NCBI GenBank assembly: GCA_950295325.1 | Contig: OX485807.1 | Location: 37,230,440 to 37,294,439 of the forward strand | DNA length: 64,000 bases | From: Polytrichum commune | Lineage: Eukaryota; Streptophyta; Polytrichopsida; Polytrichales; Polytrichaceae | Direction: 5' to 3' | Shown: piece after piece, positions 34,639 through 45,918 of the stretch | How positions within the stretch are numbered: position 1 is the stretch's first letter | Layout: each line of letters begins with the position of its first letter | Made by a program: the position numbers and the translations under genes | Notes under the pieces: model-generated | Databases searched by the model: none | Told to the model about the DNA's origin: nothing | What the model saw: only the letters and a program-made list of their open reading frames with translations

Positions 34639-34978
34639 AGGGGGGGGGGGCAGTGTGTTAAAAAGTTAAGGATATAGGTGCGAACAACCACTATTTTATA
34701 GGGGGGTATTACTTTCAATTCTCTTTTTTTTCACATGCTATCATTATGTAAATTTATATTTTGGGTTAATAGAAAAATGGCTTGCATTACTTATAATTCC
34801 AAATTACCTATTATTCCATACCCTATAGTACTTTAAAGATGTCCAATGCCATTTTTGATACCCTATATTACTCTTAAGTCCATTTATAATTTTTAGCCCT
34901 CATGTTTTTAAAATACCCTATCATTTGTTCGCACGTATATTGCTACTCCAACCAATGACTACCCCCCCCCCCCCCCGA
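34639..34978. mobile_element. Family V element with poly-G ends (340 bp)
   Basis: It begins with a G-run and ends with a C-run of 15. Inward, ATATAGGTGCGAACAA on the left pairs with the inverse of ATATACGTGCGAACAA on the right (34927-34945), followed by related ATAGGG/CCCTAT motifs that recur inside. AT-rich, non-coding. No target duplication can be fixed because the ends are homopolymers. Confidence 0.5.
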
Positions 34979-34979
34979 G

Positions 34980-35359
34980 AGAGGGAATTAACATATATAA
35001 GCGTACCTCTCATTCAATGAAAGCCCTAGAATAGTATCTTGCCAATGCTACTTTTAAAGTTGATTTGACATTGGAATTGGTTTTAAAGACCCTGAATTAG
35101 TGTACTTGATATCATTTGAGATGAATCAACAACAAACCTACAAGGGGTCAAGTTTTATGATGGATAAGGGGTATGCTTGTATTTGATAATTCCCTCTCTC
35201 TTGGCAAATTTGACATAGTTTTCATTCCAATTTCAATCATATCATGTTCTTATTGCAACTAAGTTTGCATCAATATTTTTTGAACTTTTAATTGACAATG
35301 ACATTTTCCTAAAAGACTATTTCATGTTGCTAGTGGGCCAACAGAGGCATGCAACCATC
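34980..35359. other. No assignable content
   Basis: AT-rich; nothing supportable. Confidence 0.4.
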
Positions 35360-35362
35360 TTA

Positions 35363-35717
35363 GAGTCACTTCACACACAAGCCAAGGATAGTGATCATGT
35401 AATTGTGAGGGTCCTTGACTCTCATGCAAAGGTTATATTAGATGTTTAAGGCCCTGGACTCTGACATGCTCTACCATAATTTGCAATAGACCTACCTCTT
35501 GGAGGTGGACCTAATCCAAACCCCAACAAACCATGAAACATTATCCATAGTCTGTAATGTAGACTCATGTAGACTTTTCAGTTGTGATAACTTCTTTGAG
35601 CCATTCAACCTTCACCTTCTAGTTTGAAGTGAACTTAGATGGTCTCGGCCTTTTCGACCAATGAGAGATCTTACAATGAAATGGTCATGGGCCTTCAGTC
35701 TCTGTGTGAAGTGGCCC
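35363..35717. mobile_element. Family D/E element, copy D2 (355 bp)
   Basis: Ends GAGTCACTTCACACACAAGC and the inverse CTGTGTGAAGTGGCCC. TTA precedes the left end and TTG follows the right, suggesting a 3-bp duplication with one change. The interior has CATGAAACATTATCCA and GTAGACTT blocks also present in the E copies at 41425 and 55905, and GTCTCGGCCTTTTCGACCAA, which recurs inverted at 56480. Confidence 0.6.
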
Positions 35718-35719
35718 TT

Positions 35720-36800
35720 GTTGTTGGCCTGGTTTTCCTGTTTTTATATGTCATGGCAGGTTACATAACAATAAAATATGATGAGGCTTGATGGATTTTG
35801 GCATTATTGAGCTTGGTGAAGTTATGGTTGAGGCACCTATTTCCAGCACCTCACGTTATATTGAACATGTATACACATGGATTCGATCAATATGGAATCA
35901 ATTTCATGTGAAATACGAATTTCATGAGCCTAACTAAGTTCATATAAAAGCTTAAATTTTGTATAATAGGTTGAATATCTTATGCATTTTTTTTAAGTTT
36001 TAGAAGTATAGGGACCTATCATAGTCACAAATGTGTGTTTATATATATCTCCCACAAGATTTTAGATTACGCCAGTAGTCTCACCCAATTATTTTTTTTA
36101 TAAAAAAAAGTGGCTAATAGTATCAGCATTTCTACCTCAATTTTAAACAAGGAATATTCAATAGCAAATTCTTGGTATTTCTGTAAATAAATACATAGCC
36201 AAAATGATTACCCAACAAGCACATGATTGCCATATTTTGGATGAGCACATATGTTTATGGATGAAGATGTGTGGTTTCATCCACATTTTACATTTCTAAG
36301 GATGGAATTGGCTTTCTCACTTCAGATTTGGTACCTTGTGGGGCTACCTTGGAAATCTGGAAGAAAACATTAAAAAAAAATGATATTACCCCAATATCAC
36401 AACCTAATCGGGTGTTTTTCGACTTGTAAGTGACATATTCATGGATCGCATGTGTTGACAATGGATGCAGTTATAGGTTGCATAGTTGTAATTGTAACAA
36501 TTTTAGGTGCCAAGTCTACCATAACGTACAAGCATCTAACCCTCACACAGCTCCTTACACTAACCTTGCCAAATCATCCAATATTTTAATTTGATTGGCA
36601 TAACAACATTGGGATCACATGAATCAAAAAGATGTCGTGATGGTTAGATGCAGTGATTGGCTGGATAGATCTTGTTTCACACCACTTGGGATCACTTTTG
36701 GGTGTCATTGAGTTAACCATTATGTGTGCATTCATATGCAAAGTAGGACATGTTCATGCTCAAATTAGGGAGAGACTCTACTACACAAGTGGGAGATTTG
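35720..36800. other. No assignable content
   Basis: AT-rich, with the short A- and T-runs of old plant intergenic DNA. TGAGGCACCTATTTCCA at 35830 faintly recalls a family F end. Nothing else supportable. Confidence 0.4.
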
Positions 36801-36804
36801 ACTT

Positions 36805-36990
36805 ACTGTCCTCTTTGAAAAAATGTAACTAATTATTTGCAAGGAATAAAATCAAGAGACAACTTGCAATCCTCACGATTTCCTCTCCTCCATCTTTGCA
36901 AAACATTCCCCAAATTTCAAGCCACTCTTTATGGCCGAATCGGCTTGTTTTCACCGTTTTCCATTTTTCGACCTTATATTGTGTCTCGTG
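36805..36990. repeat. Family K repeat, copy 2
   Basis: TTTGAAAAAATGTAACTAAT, ACAACTTGCAATCCTCACGA, TCCTCCATCTTTGCAAAA and GTTTTCACCG follow 10545-10700. Confidence 0.45.
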
Positions 36991-36999
36991 GTGCAAATT

Positions 37000-37304
37000 G
37001 ATAAGAGCATGGTGTGAAAGGAGTCTAGGTGTGGGGGTCCATTGTAACTAAGTCCCGGGACAATGGTGGGAGCGCTAAGGGGGTGCCATGTGCAATGCCT
37101 CCCGGGACATTTGGGACATGGGCTGGTGTTGGTGGGTGTTGGTGCTCACTCTTATCCATTGCCGTCCTGGCACCTCGGCGTCCCAATAATGCCTCACTTG
37201 GTGATAAGCAGCAACCCACACCTGGCAGTCAAACCTTGTCACAAGGACCCTCTCCCGAATAAATCTACAACTACAGCCAAAGTTAGAGGGAGGTGCCAAT
37301 AGTG
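37000..37304. other. GC-rich unassigned block
   Basis: Four overlapping ORFs of 64-79 codons on both strands compete, none with a recognisable domain. High GC content alone explains them. Confidence 0.4.
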
Positions 37305-37683
37305 GGAAGACCTTCTAGCCCCAAGCTAGATCACATCTTCATTCGGTTGGGTCCTGCCCCTCTCACGCCTCCTTCACTGTCCGGTCTTCCTACCTGCACT
37401 TGTGTGGGAACTTTTCCCCGTTGGGAACTAGTGTGACAATACCCGGTCACTTAAGCAGCTAAGCTTCTTTGGGATGTGAAGGAACTTCCTCAATTAGCTT
37501 GGGAATCATGAAAGTGATGTCAACTTGAATATTTGTAATTATGACAGGGTATTGTCACATTGGTTCCCAATGAGGAAGAGTTCCCACGCAAGTGCGCGCA
37601 AGATGACCAAGATGTGAAAGAGGCGTGGGAGGGATGGGGCCCAACTGAATGAAGATGTGATCTAGCATGGGGCGACCTTCTAC
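37305..37683. repeat. Long inverted repeat, two arms of about 145 bp
   Basis: The left arm 37305-37449 pairs with the right arm 37541-37683. Matching blocks include GCTAGATCACATCTTCATTC, CTCACGCCTC/CCCACGCCTC, GTGTGGGAAC/GCGTGGGAAC, TTGGGAAC and TGTGACAATACCC. By eye about 80% of positions pair. The spacer is about 90 bp. The outer end abuts the PIF-like MITE C2. It is probably a foldback or MITE; its RNA would form a long hairpin. Confidence 0.75.
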
Positions 37684-37688
37684 ATTAA

Positions 37689-38069
37689 GGGTCAATTTGG
37701 ACTATGGTGAAGAAGTGTATTTGTCAAAAAAATTGAGGGGAATGGAGCAATATGATTGGCTACAAAAGGGGTTCTTCACTGGCCGAGATTTACACTACAT
37801 GCAAAACTTTTCCTTTGGAAGACTTCAAGCATGGATGAACTAACATGGTTGTCAACATGGCAACACCACTTTGCTAGGAGAGTTCTTTGGAGGTCACGTT
37901 TCTTAAGTAACCTCAAGCAAGGAACTTGCCCTCCAAAGATCTCCAACTTGAGCACCCCCCCCTCCCCCAAATCTTGTCCGCCATACCAATTGTTGCCTCT
38001 AATAACCTTGTTTTGGGCTTAAATGCTCAACAAAGCGGTGCACTTCTTCACCGTAGTCTAAACTAGCCC
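37689..38069. mobile_element. PIF/Harbinger-like MITE C2 (381 bp)
   Basis: Left GGGTCAATTTGGACTATGG and right the inverse of GGGCTAGTTTAGACTACGG, then GTGAAGAAGTG on both arms. TAA precedes it and TCA follows. It is a relative of C1 with older ends. Confidence 0.7.
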
Positions 38070-38094
38070 TCACTCTACAAATGTCCACTTAGGT

Positions 38095-38700
38095 ATGTGG
38101 GTGTTAATTAGTTTATTTTTCATGTTCTCCAATTTCTATCCTATGGGATAAACATGTGTTGCATTAGCAAATCTATGATGAAGCATTGGCAAAAAAAAGG
38201 ATTATACCATGTTTTAGTTATCGTTATTGGAAGTGCATGTTTGTTGAATTCTTAATTAAATACATGGCCTTTCTCAATTATGTTCACTATTGAGTGTGGG
38301 ATAGTTAATAAATTTGGAAGATGTAGTCGAACCTCTTTTAAACATGTGTCTTAATGGGTGTTTGTTCTCTGATCCTCACCTAACTACACACTAATCAAAC
38401 ATAGGTGTCCAAGAAAAATAACATGATAACATCCTCCTACCTTAATCCAGTCTAAGGTGTTTGGGGCTTATGGGATATGGCACTCCTTGGAGTAAAAAAT
38501 GAACACCAAAAAGTCATGTGTTACAATGAGATTGCACTATGTACTCACATTATATACATCATTCTAGGTTCACTAGTTAACGGAATTGGGAGGTGTTATG
38601 TGACCACTTAAAGAGGATTGGAAGACTTCTTTACACTATAATCTAATAACTTTGCATCTCAATTGCGATTATGAAGACTCACAATTACTAACTAGACGAG
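38095..38700 (-). repeat. Family L repeat, inverted copy plus a second partial copy
   Basis: 38095-38370 is the reverse of 23540-23805: ATGTTCTCCAATTTCTA, GTGTTGCATTAGCAAATCTA and CACTATTGAGTGTGGGATAG. A second, forward portion at 38500-38700 has ACCAAAAAGTCATGTGTTAC, CATTCTAGGTTCACTAGTTA and TGTGACCACTTAAAGAGGAT. Confidence 0.45.
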
Positions 38701-39303
38701 ATAACTCTTGAGTTGCTTCAATCGTTGAAATTTTTGTGGTGTTGAAAGTGCCGACAATAGGACCACTTACCTTATGTATTCTACCCCATCCAATGGGACA
38801 ACCTTGGAGTTCATTTGGTGGATTACACCTTACATAATAAGTTTAGAGGCCTTATGCTCACCTCCCTAGAGGGTGCTATGCAAGCTCTTCTTAGTAAATG
38901 AATGATACAAGCCTTGATGCCAACCTCCAAGGACATCCAACCTCCAAGTTCATGTGCTCCACTATTGTGTATGGTACATACTCTTTGGAGATGGGTTGTG
39001 CGATCCACCATATGGGAACAACTAAATAATTGGGCATCTCCACAACTTCTCGTGTCAAAATGCGCAAATGACAATAAGCTAGTCAATGTGCATTTGGAGT
39101 ATGTAAATTGTCCCATGTTTCTAACCACACATATGCAGAGATTTCCCAAAAAATCATCGAGTGTCCAATTATTAAATTGAGTAGTAATGTGAGCACAAAG
39201 GTTGTTCTCACATGAGTATCAAAAAATGATTCACTTTTATCTAAATAAACATCATCGACGTTCATTTAATTTTGGCATTGGAGTGGCAACTGTTGATTGA
39301 AGT
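38700..39303. other. No assignable content
   Basis: Overlapping ORFs of 92 codons (plus, 38902-39180) and 108 codons (minus, 38823-39149) have no domain. Nothing supportable. Confidence 0.4.
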
Positions 39304-40015
39304 CAATACCCCCCGGGGTGGACTCTTCATACCATGTACAAACTAACATGAGTGTAAGAAGGAGTATTATTTGAGGCATTAGCGTACATATCATACATAA
39401 GGGAGAGGTATTCTTTTTCTCTAGTGTGTACCCTTAAAAAGGCTATTATTTTTGTTGCAGTAAAGGTATATGTACCAAATGGGGCCCTAATATTTAAATT
39501 TTTTTGATAATAAATGTGTTAGTTTCATCCAATTCACTTTTTTAGTTTTATATAATCCATTGTTGTCATATGGTAATTGTCCTCAATGACCATCATGTAT
39601 GTTCTTGTTAGGGTTTGATTTGGATTCAAGGTTTTTACAAACTAGAGGCTCTTGGAGCACTCGTGGGCTTCCTTGAGTTATGCTCTCCAGTGTGTGGCTA
39701 AGTTATTATGCTCTTGTCTATGTTTGTTTGATATAATCATTGAGTTATAGTTATGGATCAAATGACTTCTTCATTGGAAATTGAAATGGGATTTCATGTG
39801 CAACAAAGATTACTTAATTCATGATAGATATTTTGTTTATGTAGTGGAGGAATTTATCACATTAAATTGAAAAGCTTAGTATAAATACATGAGTCCATTT
39901 CCTAGCATGCTATTAGTATGTATACATTTGTTTCTCCATATAAACTTCTTGTATGTAGGGACCCACGCACGTCATTTTAGATATCCAATGAAGAGTCCAA
40001 CCCCCTGGACGACAC
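39304..40015. mobile_element. Family M element, copy 2 (about 710 bp)
   Basis: Left GGGGTGGACTCTTCATAC, right ATGAAGAGTCCAACCCC. The interior is the reverse complement of 4590-5285, collinear over its length (for example GCTCTTGGAGCACTCGTGGG and TGTTAGTTTCATCCAATTCA). Non-coding. Confidence 0.7.
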
Positions 40016-41420
40016 CCTCACATGACTTCCCAACACAACAAAAACATGACCTCAACCCACTTTGACATCTTAACTAACAATTAATAAAACTAACAAACAA
40101 ATCTAGAGCACGCCAAAAAGAACAAACAATTATTTCGTTATACTTGTAATGGACCATGTAGTGACATGTGCCAATATGAGGCACTTCTCAAGGCTATCTT
40201 ACAACATATCACAACCATGAAATTGACCACCATTTTGAACCGGAAACGTCGAATATGCAATTGTAAGCCCCAACAAATTGAATATTTTTTCTCTCTTATT
40301 GTCCTCGTGCTCTTTCTTGATATCTTGGCAGTTGATGTTTGGAGAGTAGATGACGGGAGTTGGATACCATTCACCCCATCAACCTAATACATAGAGTATA
40401 ATGGTAACTCTTTGAGTACACTCATTTAGAATCTGGGTTAAGCATTAATATGGTTGGCTTTGAAGCACTATTTTACACCTACACAATGACTAAGTTTGTG
40501 GCCATGACCACACTTTGGAAAGGAATCAACCACAAGAATTGTGGGTTTGAGAATGTGACTTAATGACTTGTGGTTTACCACCTTTGTGCGCTCAACTATT
40601 TTATTGAGTTGTACTCGCAATGTAGTATCAAGCGAATAAAAGCACTTCACTAAACTACCTCCACCTATTCACACGTTGCCAAGTGGCAACATTTCCTAAA
40701 TACAGGGAGGAGAGTTATGATGGGTAAGTGTGCTGTAGATTGCCACCTTCATGTGGTGGAACCTTGTATGTAGTTGTGGTTGTGGTTGTCATGACCATGT
40801 TTGTGGGAGATGAGGTGCTTCTTCAACCCTTCGTCAATGATTTGTTATGGTTTTCCCTAAACCACATGATTCTGACAAATGTGGGATCACAATGACATGC
40901 CAGACGTGCTTATTATCCCATACTACAACTCTATAGTCGTACCTATATTGGAGCCTTTACTCGCTTGTCTTTGAATTGTTGCACAACATGATCAAAATGT
41001 CGTGTGTGCATAAGCTATGCGGGTGTTATTCAATTACTCTTCTTAATTACACAAACTTCAAGAGGGATAGTTGGTGAATAGAAGATCAAGAACAAGAAAA
41101 ATGAGCCACTTAACACCCGCATACCTTAGTAGGTCATGCTCTACTTCCACATTTTTACTTACTTGTTTTATTGTTTTGTAAAGCATGAAAGTATATGTCC
41201 ACAATATTAAGAAATTAGGGAGCCATGATATAGTTATCCGTAAAGCCCCTCCAAGAGGGCCGAAACCGTGGGTTTGATCCTTCTTTGAGAAAAAATTCTA
41301 TTAAGACCTCGATTGCTTGTCATGTATCATAGCCTGTTTTGAAAGCAAGCGAAACTTTCAGGGCCTCCTCTTTCCATCTCTTAAGCTTTGAAAGAATTTA
41401 AGGATCTAAAATAGGGTATG
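40016..41420. other. No assignable gene
   Basis: A 73/78-codon pair of opposed ORFs (40138-40387) has no domain. 41020-41110 carries the ATGCGGGTGTTATTCAATTA and AAGAACAAGAAAAATGAGCC ends of family L. 41240-41300 weakly resembles the SINE-like repeat (GGGTTTGATCCTT). Confidence 0.4.
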
Positions 41421-41424
41421 ATGA

Positions 41425-41775
41425 GCCCTCCAACTTAGTGTAAAGTGAAAGCATACCATGTTGAGGGATCACAACATATGTTCAATACATGTCCCCACAA
41501 CGGCTATATGATATTTATAGGAGCCAACATCAATGTAATTAATTGTCACGGCCCCTAATATGTGTTAAGACCCATTTATTTTTGAAGGACCCAACACAAT
41601 CTCTGCTAGACCATGAAACATTATCCACTTGTTGCCATGTAAGATTGCCCATGTAGACTTGATATCCATTTATATTCTTTGTTCCTTCAAGCCTTCAAGG
41701 TCCAATCCGTTCTAGTTTCTTGACCAACCACATATTGTCAAGGGCCCTTAAGCTCCAATGTACACTCTAACATCC
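41425..41775. mobile_element. Family D/E element, copy E3 (350 bp)
   Basis: Left CCCTCCAACTTAGTGTAAAG then ACCATGTTGAGGGATCACAA. Right GGGCCCTTAAGCTCCAATGT, the inverse theme. The interior CATGAAACATTATCCACTTG is shared with 35363-35717 and 56100-56130. Confidence 0.6.
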
Positions 41776-42720
41776 ATAATATCACACTCCGTAATGCTAC
41801 TCCCTCTCAATATATCCTGAATTTCTAGGGAATAGATGTGCTTAAGCCTAAAATCACTCCTTATTGTCACAATTCCCTCCCATATATAAAGGATGAAGCA
41901 CTAGTAAAAATACCTCGGTTCATTTACCTTCATTAAGTGTTCCTCATTTCTCTCAACAATTTACCCTCGTGATTTAGGTGTTGGGTGGTTAGGGTTTAGG
42001 GTTTAGGACATATGGTGTTTAGGAAGCAAATAGCAGTGATTTTGAGCTTGGAGAACTTAGATTGTGGAGGCACACACTAGCATGCTCACAAATTCCTTCA
42101 TAGAAGCACACCTCAATTGCTCACATCCAATTCCAACATGCAACATTGATGATGGTGCCCCACAACCACTGCTAATAACTACGTTTGTTGATTCAAACTC
42201 TTTATCTATCTTTTGACTATGGAAATAATAATATTTATAATAATATTTATATTGATATTGATATGCCAAACCATCCATCTTCAAAACTAGAACTAGCTGA
42301 TGCTTGTTTAAAACTATAAATATTTAGTCGTTTGTAGTTATATTTATGAATAAGAATGTATTTGTGTATGAGAAGTAATTTGTAGCTCTAACTGTAACTT
42401 GTTTGAGAAGTAATACCGACAAGAGTTTGCATACCGTTACTAGTTGGGCTTTGATCTAGCTTGGGTCTAGTATCCAACTATGTTGTGTTGGTTCTAGACA
42501 ATGAAGGTGGGGGTCCTCATCATACGCAAGGTCGTCGTACACGGGGCCTATGGATTGATTTAAGGAAGCTAGTAGTTTTGACACTGAATATTCATCAAAA
42601 GTTCAATTAATCCTATAAACATTTCTTCATTTCTTTATACCTATGTTTAGCCCAAAGGCTAATATGATTTTTCTTTAATCAACTAGATAGCTATATGTAT
42701 GTGCAATAGCATAAAGTGTT
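41776..42720. other. Unassigned; short telomere-like run
   Basis: TTAGGGTTTAGGGTTTAGG lies at 41989-42007, about two and a half plant telomere units, which is also a telo-box. AT-rich (TAATATTTA)n-like repeats follow at 42228-42262. No gene recognised. Confidence 0.45.
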
Positions 42721-42721
42721 A

Positions 42722-43943
42722 GGGGCGGTTTACACTATGGACCATGAAGTTGGACCAGGGCTCTGCAAGGCAGCTGATTGGTTCTTGAAGTTGTCCCGGG
42801 ACAACTTCGGTTTACACTAAGGAAAAAATGGCAGAGGGACCACGGAGGTTGAGGTCCCCAAAATATAATTTTTAAGGCCTAATAAATGCACTGACATGGT
42901 CCAACGGGTTTTTCGTTGAGAGAGGCAAGAGAGGTGGTCTGGTAGGAAAAGGCAAGGGCCCATGTCAGAGAAATGCCATTTCACGAATGTTTTAATGAAT
43001 CTACCTTTTATGTGCCTTAATTATATTATAGCCCATGAGACATACTAGCAATACCTTGCCCTACCCTTTAAACCCGCTTACACGTGTTTCATCAAACAAC
43101 GCGGGACATCTAGAACTCAAGAATTCAAGTGCAGATTTGTTTTTTTGGTCTACCAGCTGCAATGTTTGGAATTTGGAGGCGTGTAATATACCATTGGAAA
43201 GGTCTTGAAAATACCTTTCCAATGGTATATTACACGCTCCAAAATGTTTAAAACATACAGTTGAAAAAGAAATAAGAAAATACATAGTTGTTTAGTGACT
43301 GTAGATCAGGGTGGTCAAAAGAAGCGCAATGGGAAATCTTCTAACATTAATTATCAAAGAATTGAAATTTAGTGTTGAGGAAGGTTGGGTGGTAACAACA
43401 TCAGATATAATCAAACACTAAATATCCTATTTAGTGTAGTGAAACACAAGGTACATGTCACATGTAAATTACATTGAACATGTACAATTGCATTGCTCAT
43501 TTTTTTTTTGTAAAAATTGTTGTGAGAAGATTTGCAAGCCACATCTTCGACATATTTAACAAAAAGTGAAGACAGTTGAAGCCCAAGAGATGACAAGAGA
43601 ATGATCAAACTTTAAGGTGAAAAAAAGAAAAAACTAATTGACAAGATAAGTGAAGGCATGTGTAGGCAAGTGAAAGCAAATTGAAGTCAACAAAATGCTC
43701 AAACTTCATTTTCCCCCAAAACTGCCCTTTTTGGGCTTATATTAAAAAAATCAGCACATCCACTTCTTGCCGCATGGTCATTCTTCATGGTTCACATTCG
43801 GTTTACACCTAGTGAAGGGCCCATGAACCATGAAAACTAATATTTTAGTAACTCGGACCATGGAAGTTGTCCCATGAAGTCGTCCCACGCAAAATAGACC
43901 TCTTACGTGGGACGACTTCATTGTCCATAGTGTAAACCGCCCC
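42722..43943. mobile_element. PIF/Harbinger-like element C3 (1222 bp) with an internal insertion
   Basis: Ends GGGGCGGTTTACACTATGGA on both arms, inverted; flanked by TTA at 42719-42721 and 43944-43946. A second, inner CGGTTTACACTA motif lies at 42808. The first 280 bp and last 250 bp are collinear with C4 (57485-58036), but about 43005-43685 has no counterpart there and so looks inserted or lost in C4. That part holds the perfect hairpin 43179-43237. No transposase. Confidence 0.82.
43179..43237. repeat. Perfect 25-bp hairpin with 9-nt loop
   Basis: 43179-43203 and 43213-43237 are exact reverse complements, with core GTAATATACCATTGGAAAGG. Imperfect pairing extends outward (TTTGGAATTTGGAG against CTCCAAAATGTTT). 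An RNA would fold to a compact stem-loop. Confidence 0.85.
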
Positions 43944-43946
43944 TTA

Positions 43947-45440
43947 GTTTAAGCACCTCTACCTGAAGCATCTTCCCTGCAATCAATGATGACCCATAGT
44001 TCATGTACCGGAATCAAGGGTTGCAACTGAGTGCATTTCTTTTTGGTGCATTGATCTTTGATTCAGGGTTTGGACAATAATTTATTGCTCATGTGAATGC
44101 CTTATAAGATAATTTGAGTGTAATTTGTAAGTTACTTGTTCAATTCATCTCCATCTTCTTGGTGTGTGTTGAGGGTTAACCTCCAAGGGCTTAATTAGTG
44201 ATTAAAAACTGGAAGCTTTACTTTACACAAAGAAGAAGACGTGCGTGTCTTTGAGGGTGGCTCTTCTCATGGCATAATTAAGGTATTTTTTCTCTTATTT
44301 TTTCTAAATTTGAAAATTGTGACTCCAAAATCAGTGATAGGGCTTGTCATATGGTTGTACACTCGCTCCACCCAAGCTGCTTTGTTTGTGAAGAGCTCGA
44401 GGAAGTTCATCTCAATTGATCGAACATTACTCTTCTTACACTATGAATCAAACTATTAAGTAGAAGTGGTGTTTAGAAATCAATTTATAGATCTTGAATC
44501 TTGCCCTACACCAAAATAAATATTTTGAATGCATTTCATGTTCTTGCTAATTTCTTCACTCAACTAGCACAAGTGTTCTCTCAACCTAGTATATATGTAG
44601 GTATAATTGTGTAAGTGTAAAACTGATTTCCTTCCTCAATCTTCAACATGCAATTTTATTTGTTTATTTTAAATTTAAATTCCATCATTCATGTTGATAC
44701 AAATTCAACACCAACTCCATCATCACGAGTTTGCATGCACATTATTAGCAAGCGGTCGCTCAAACATCCTTTATTTTGAATCAATCAATTGGTGGTGAGA
44801 TTTAGTGCAATTTGTCTTGTTTGCTCTTGTCTACTCAAGGAACACCCTCTGCGAATGAGCATCAATTACTACAAATCTTCTTGAAGACCAAGCATGGAGA
44901 ATTGTTGTTGCAAGTGGAGCACATATGTGATAAAATCTCTAGAATGTGCGTTGCACATATAACTGCTACTAAGAAGTTTGATATGAAGAGTTTAATGTTG
45001 CATGATTGATAGTGACCATTTACATGTTATCCATGTAGAAGTGTTTTTTGTACTTGTATTTATTCTCTCCATTTTGTACATATTGTTATGAAACTATGAA
45101 CCAACATAAAAAGTTTGAGCTTTATGTATGTGTGCAACTTTGAGAGGTTATCCATGTCCCATGTATGAAATCATCAATGTTATGTTACTTCTGAAATGTC
45201 ACACACTATATTAATTCTTTGTTATCATGCATCCATGTTAACACTACAAACCTCCTTAACATCACGTGCACTTTGGTTGCCAAAGGCATGACATTAGGGA
45301 GGTTAGAGCGTATGTTAAAGTGGGCCTTAACTCTCTTGTCTCAACAGTAGAACTCAGGACATGACCAAGATTAAGTTTGCCTCCTAGGGACCATTGCTGA
45401 ACGATAGACACGTTAACATTTCCCAAGACAAAATCAGAAT
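43947..45440. other. Unassigned; weak ORF at 44812-45009
   Basis: A 65-codon plus-strand ORF with TPSANEHQLLQIFLKTKHGE reads like protein, and an AT-rich stretch with AATAAA-like signals lies downstream, but no family is recognised. 44241-44459 holds another ORF with a hydrophobic segment (FFLLFFLNL). I cannot support a gene model. Confidence 0.25.
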
Positions 45441-45443
45441 TTA

Positions 45444-45918
45444 GGGCCACTTCACACACAAGCCATGACCATGAAATTGTGAGAGCCCAAAAGAAAGTGT
45501 TCAAAGGCCGTCCCAACCCACCCCCAGAATCATGCAGTGTGATCACATACCCTCAAGTGTCGTGTGAAGTCATATGTGACCAGACCCTCAACCAAATATT
45601 GTTTCAATGAATTTCTATTCACGCAGGTCCTCACACATGATAAAAATAAAATAAATAAATGGTTGTGAGCGTTCGGAGTGCCATGGTCTCCCGATTTTGT
45701 GTTAGGCCTACCTTCAAGAGGTGGTTTTTGAAAGTAGTCCAAGTGACCATGAAACATGATCCATTCGATGCCATGTACGAATCCATGTAGACTTTACATC
45801 CATCTTGCATTCACATACTCCATTGGTCCCTCAAGCGTAGTGTGAGGCGAACTTTTCCACCAACGAGAGTGCTTGTAGTGTAATGGTCCCGGGCTCTCAG
45901 GCTCGTGTGTGAAGTGGC
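45444..45918. mobile_element. Family D/E element, copy D1 (475 bp)
   Basis: GGGCCACTTCACACACAAGC on the left and the inverse, GTGTGTGAAGTGGC, on the right. TTA precedes the left end. The interior GTCCCTCAAGCGTAGTGTGA and ACCAACGAGAG blocks parallel D2 and E3. Confidence 0.6.

Noticed and set aside
37000-37300. GC-rich island with four ORFs as a gene or CpG island
   Set aside because: Four overlapping frames on both strands are equally open and none resembles a domain. Composition alone explains it.
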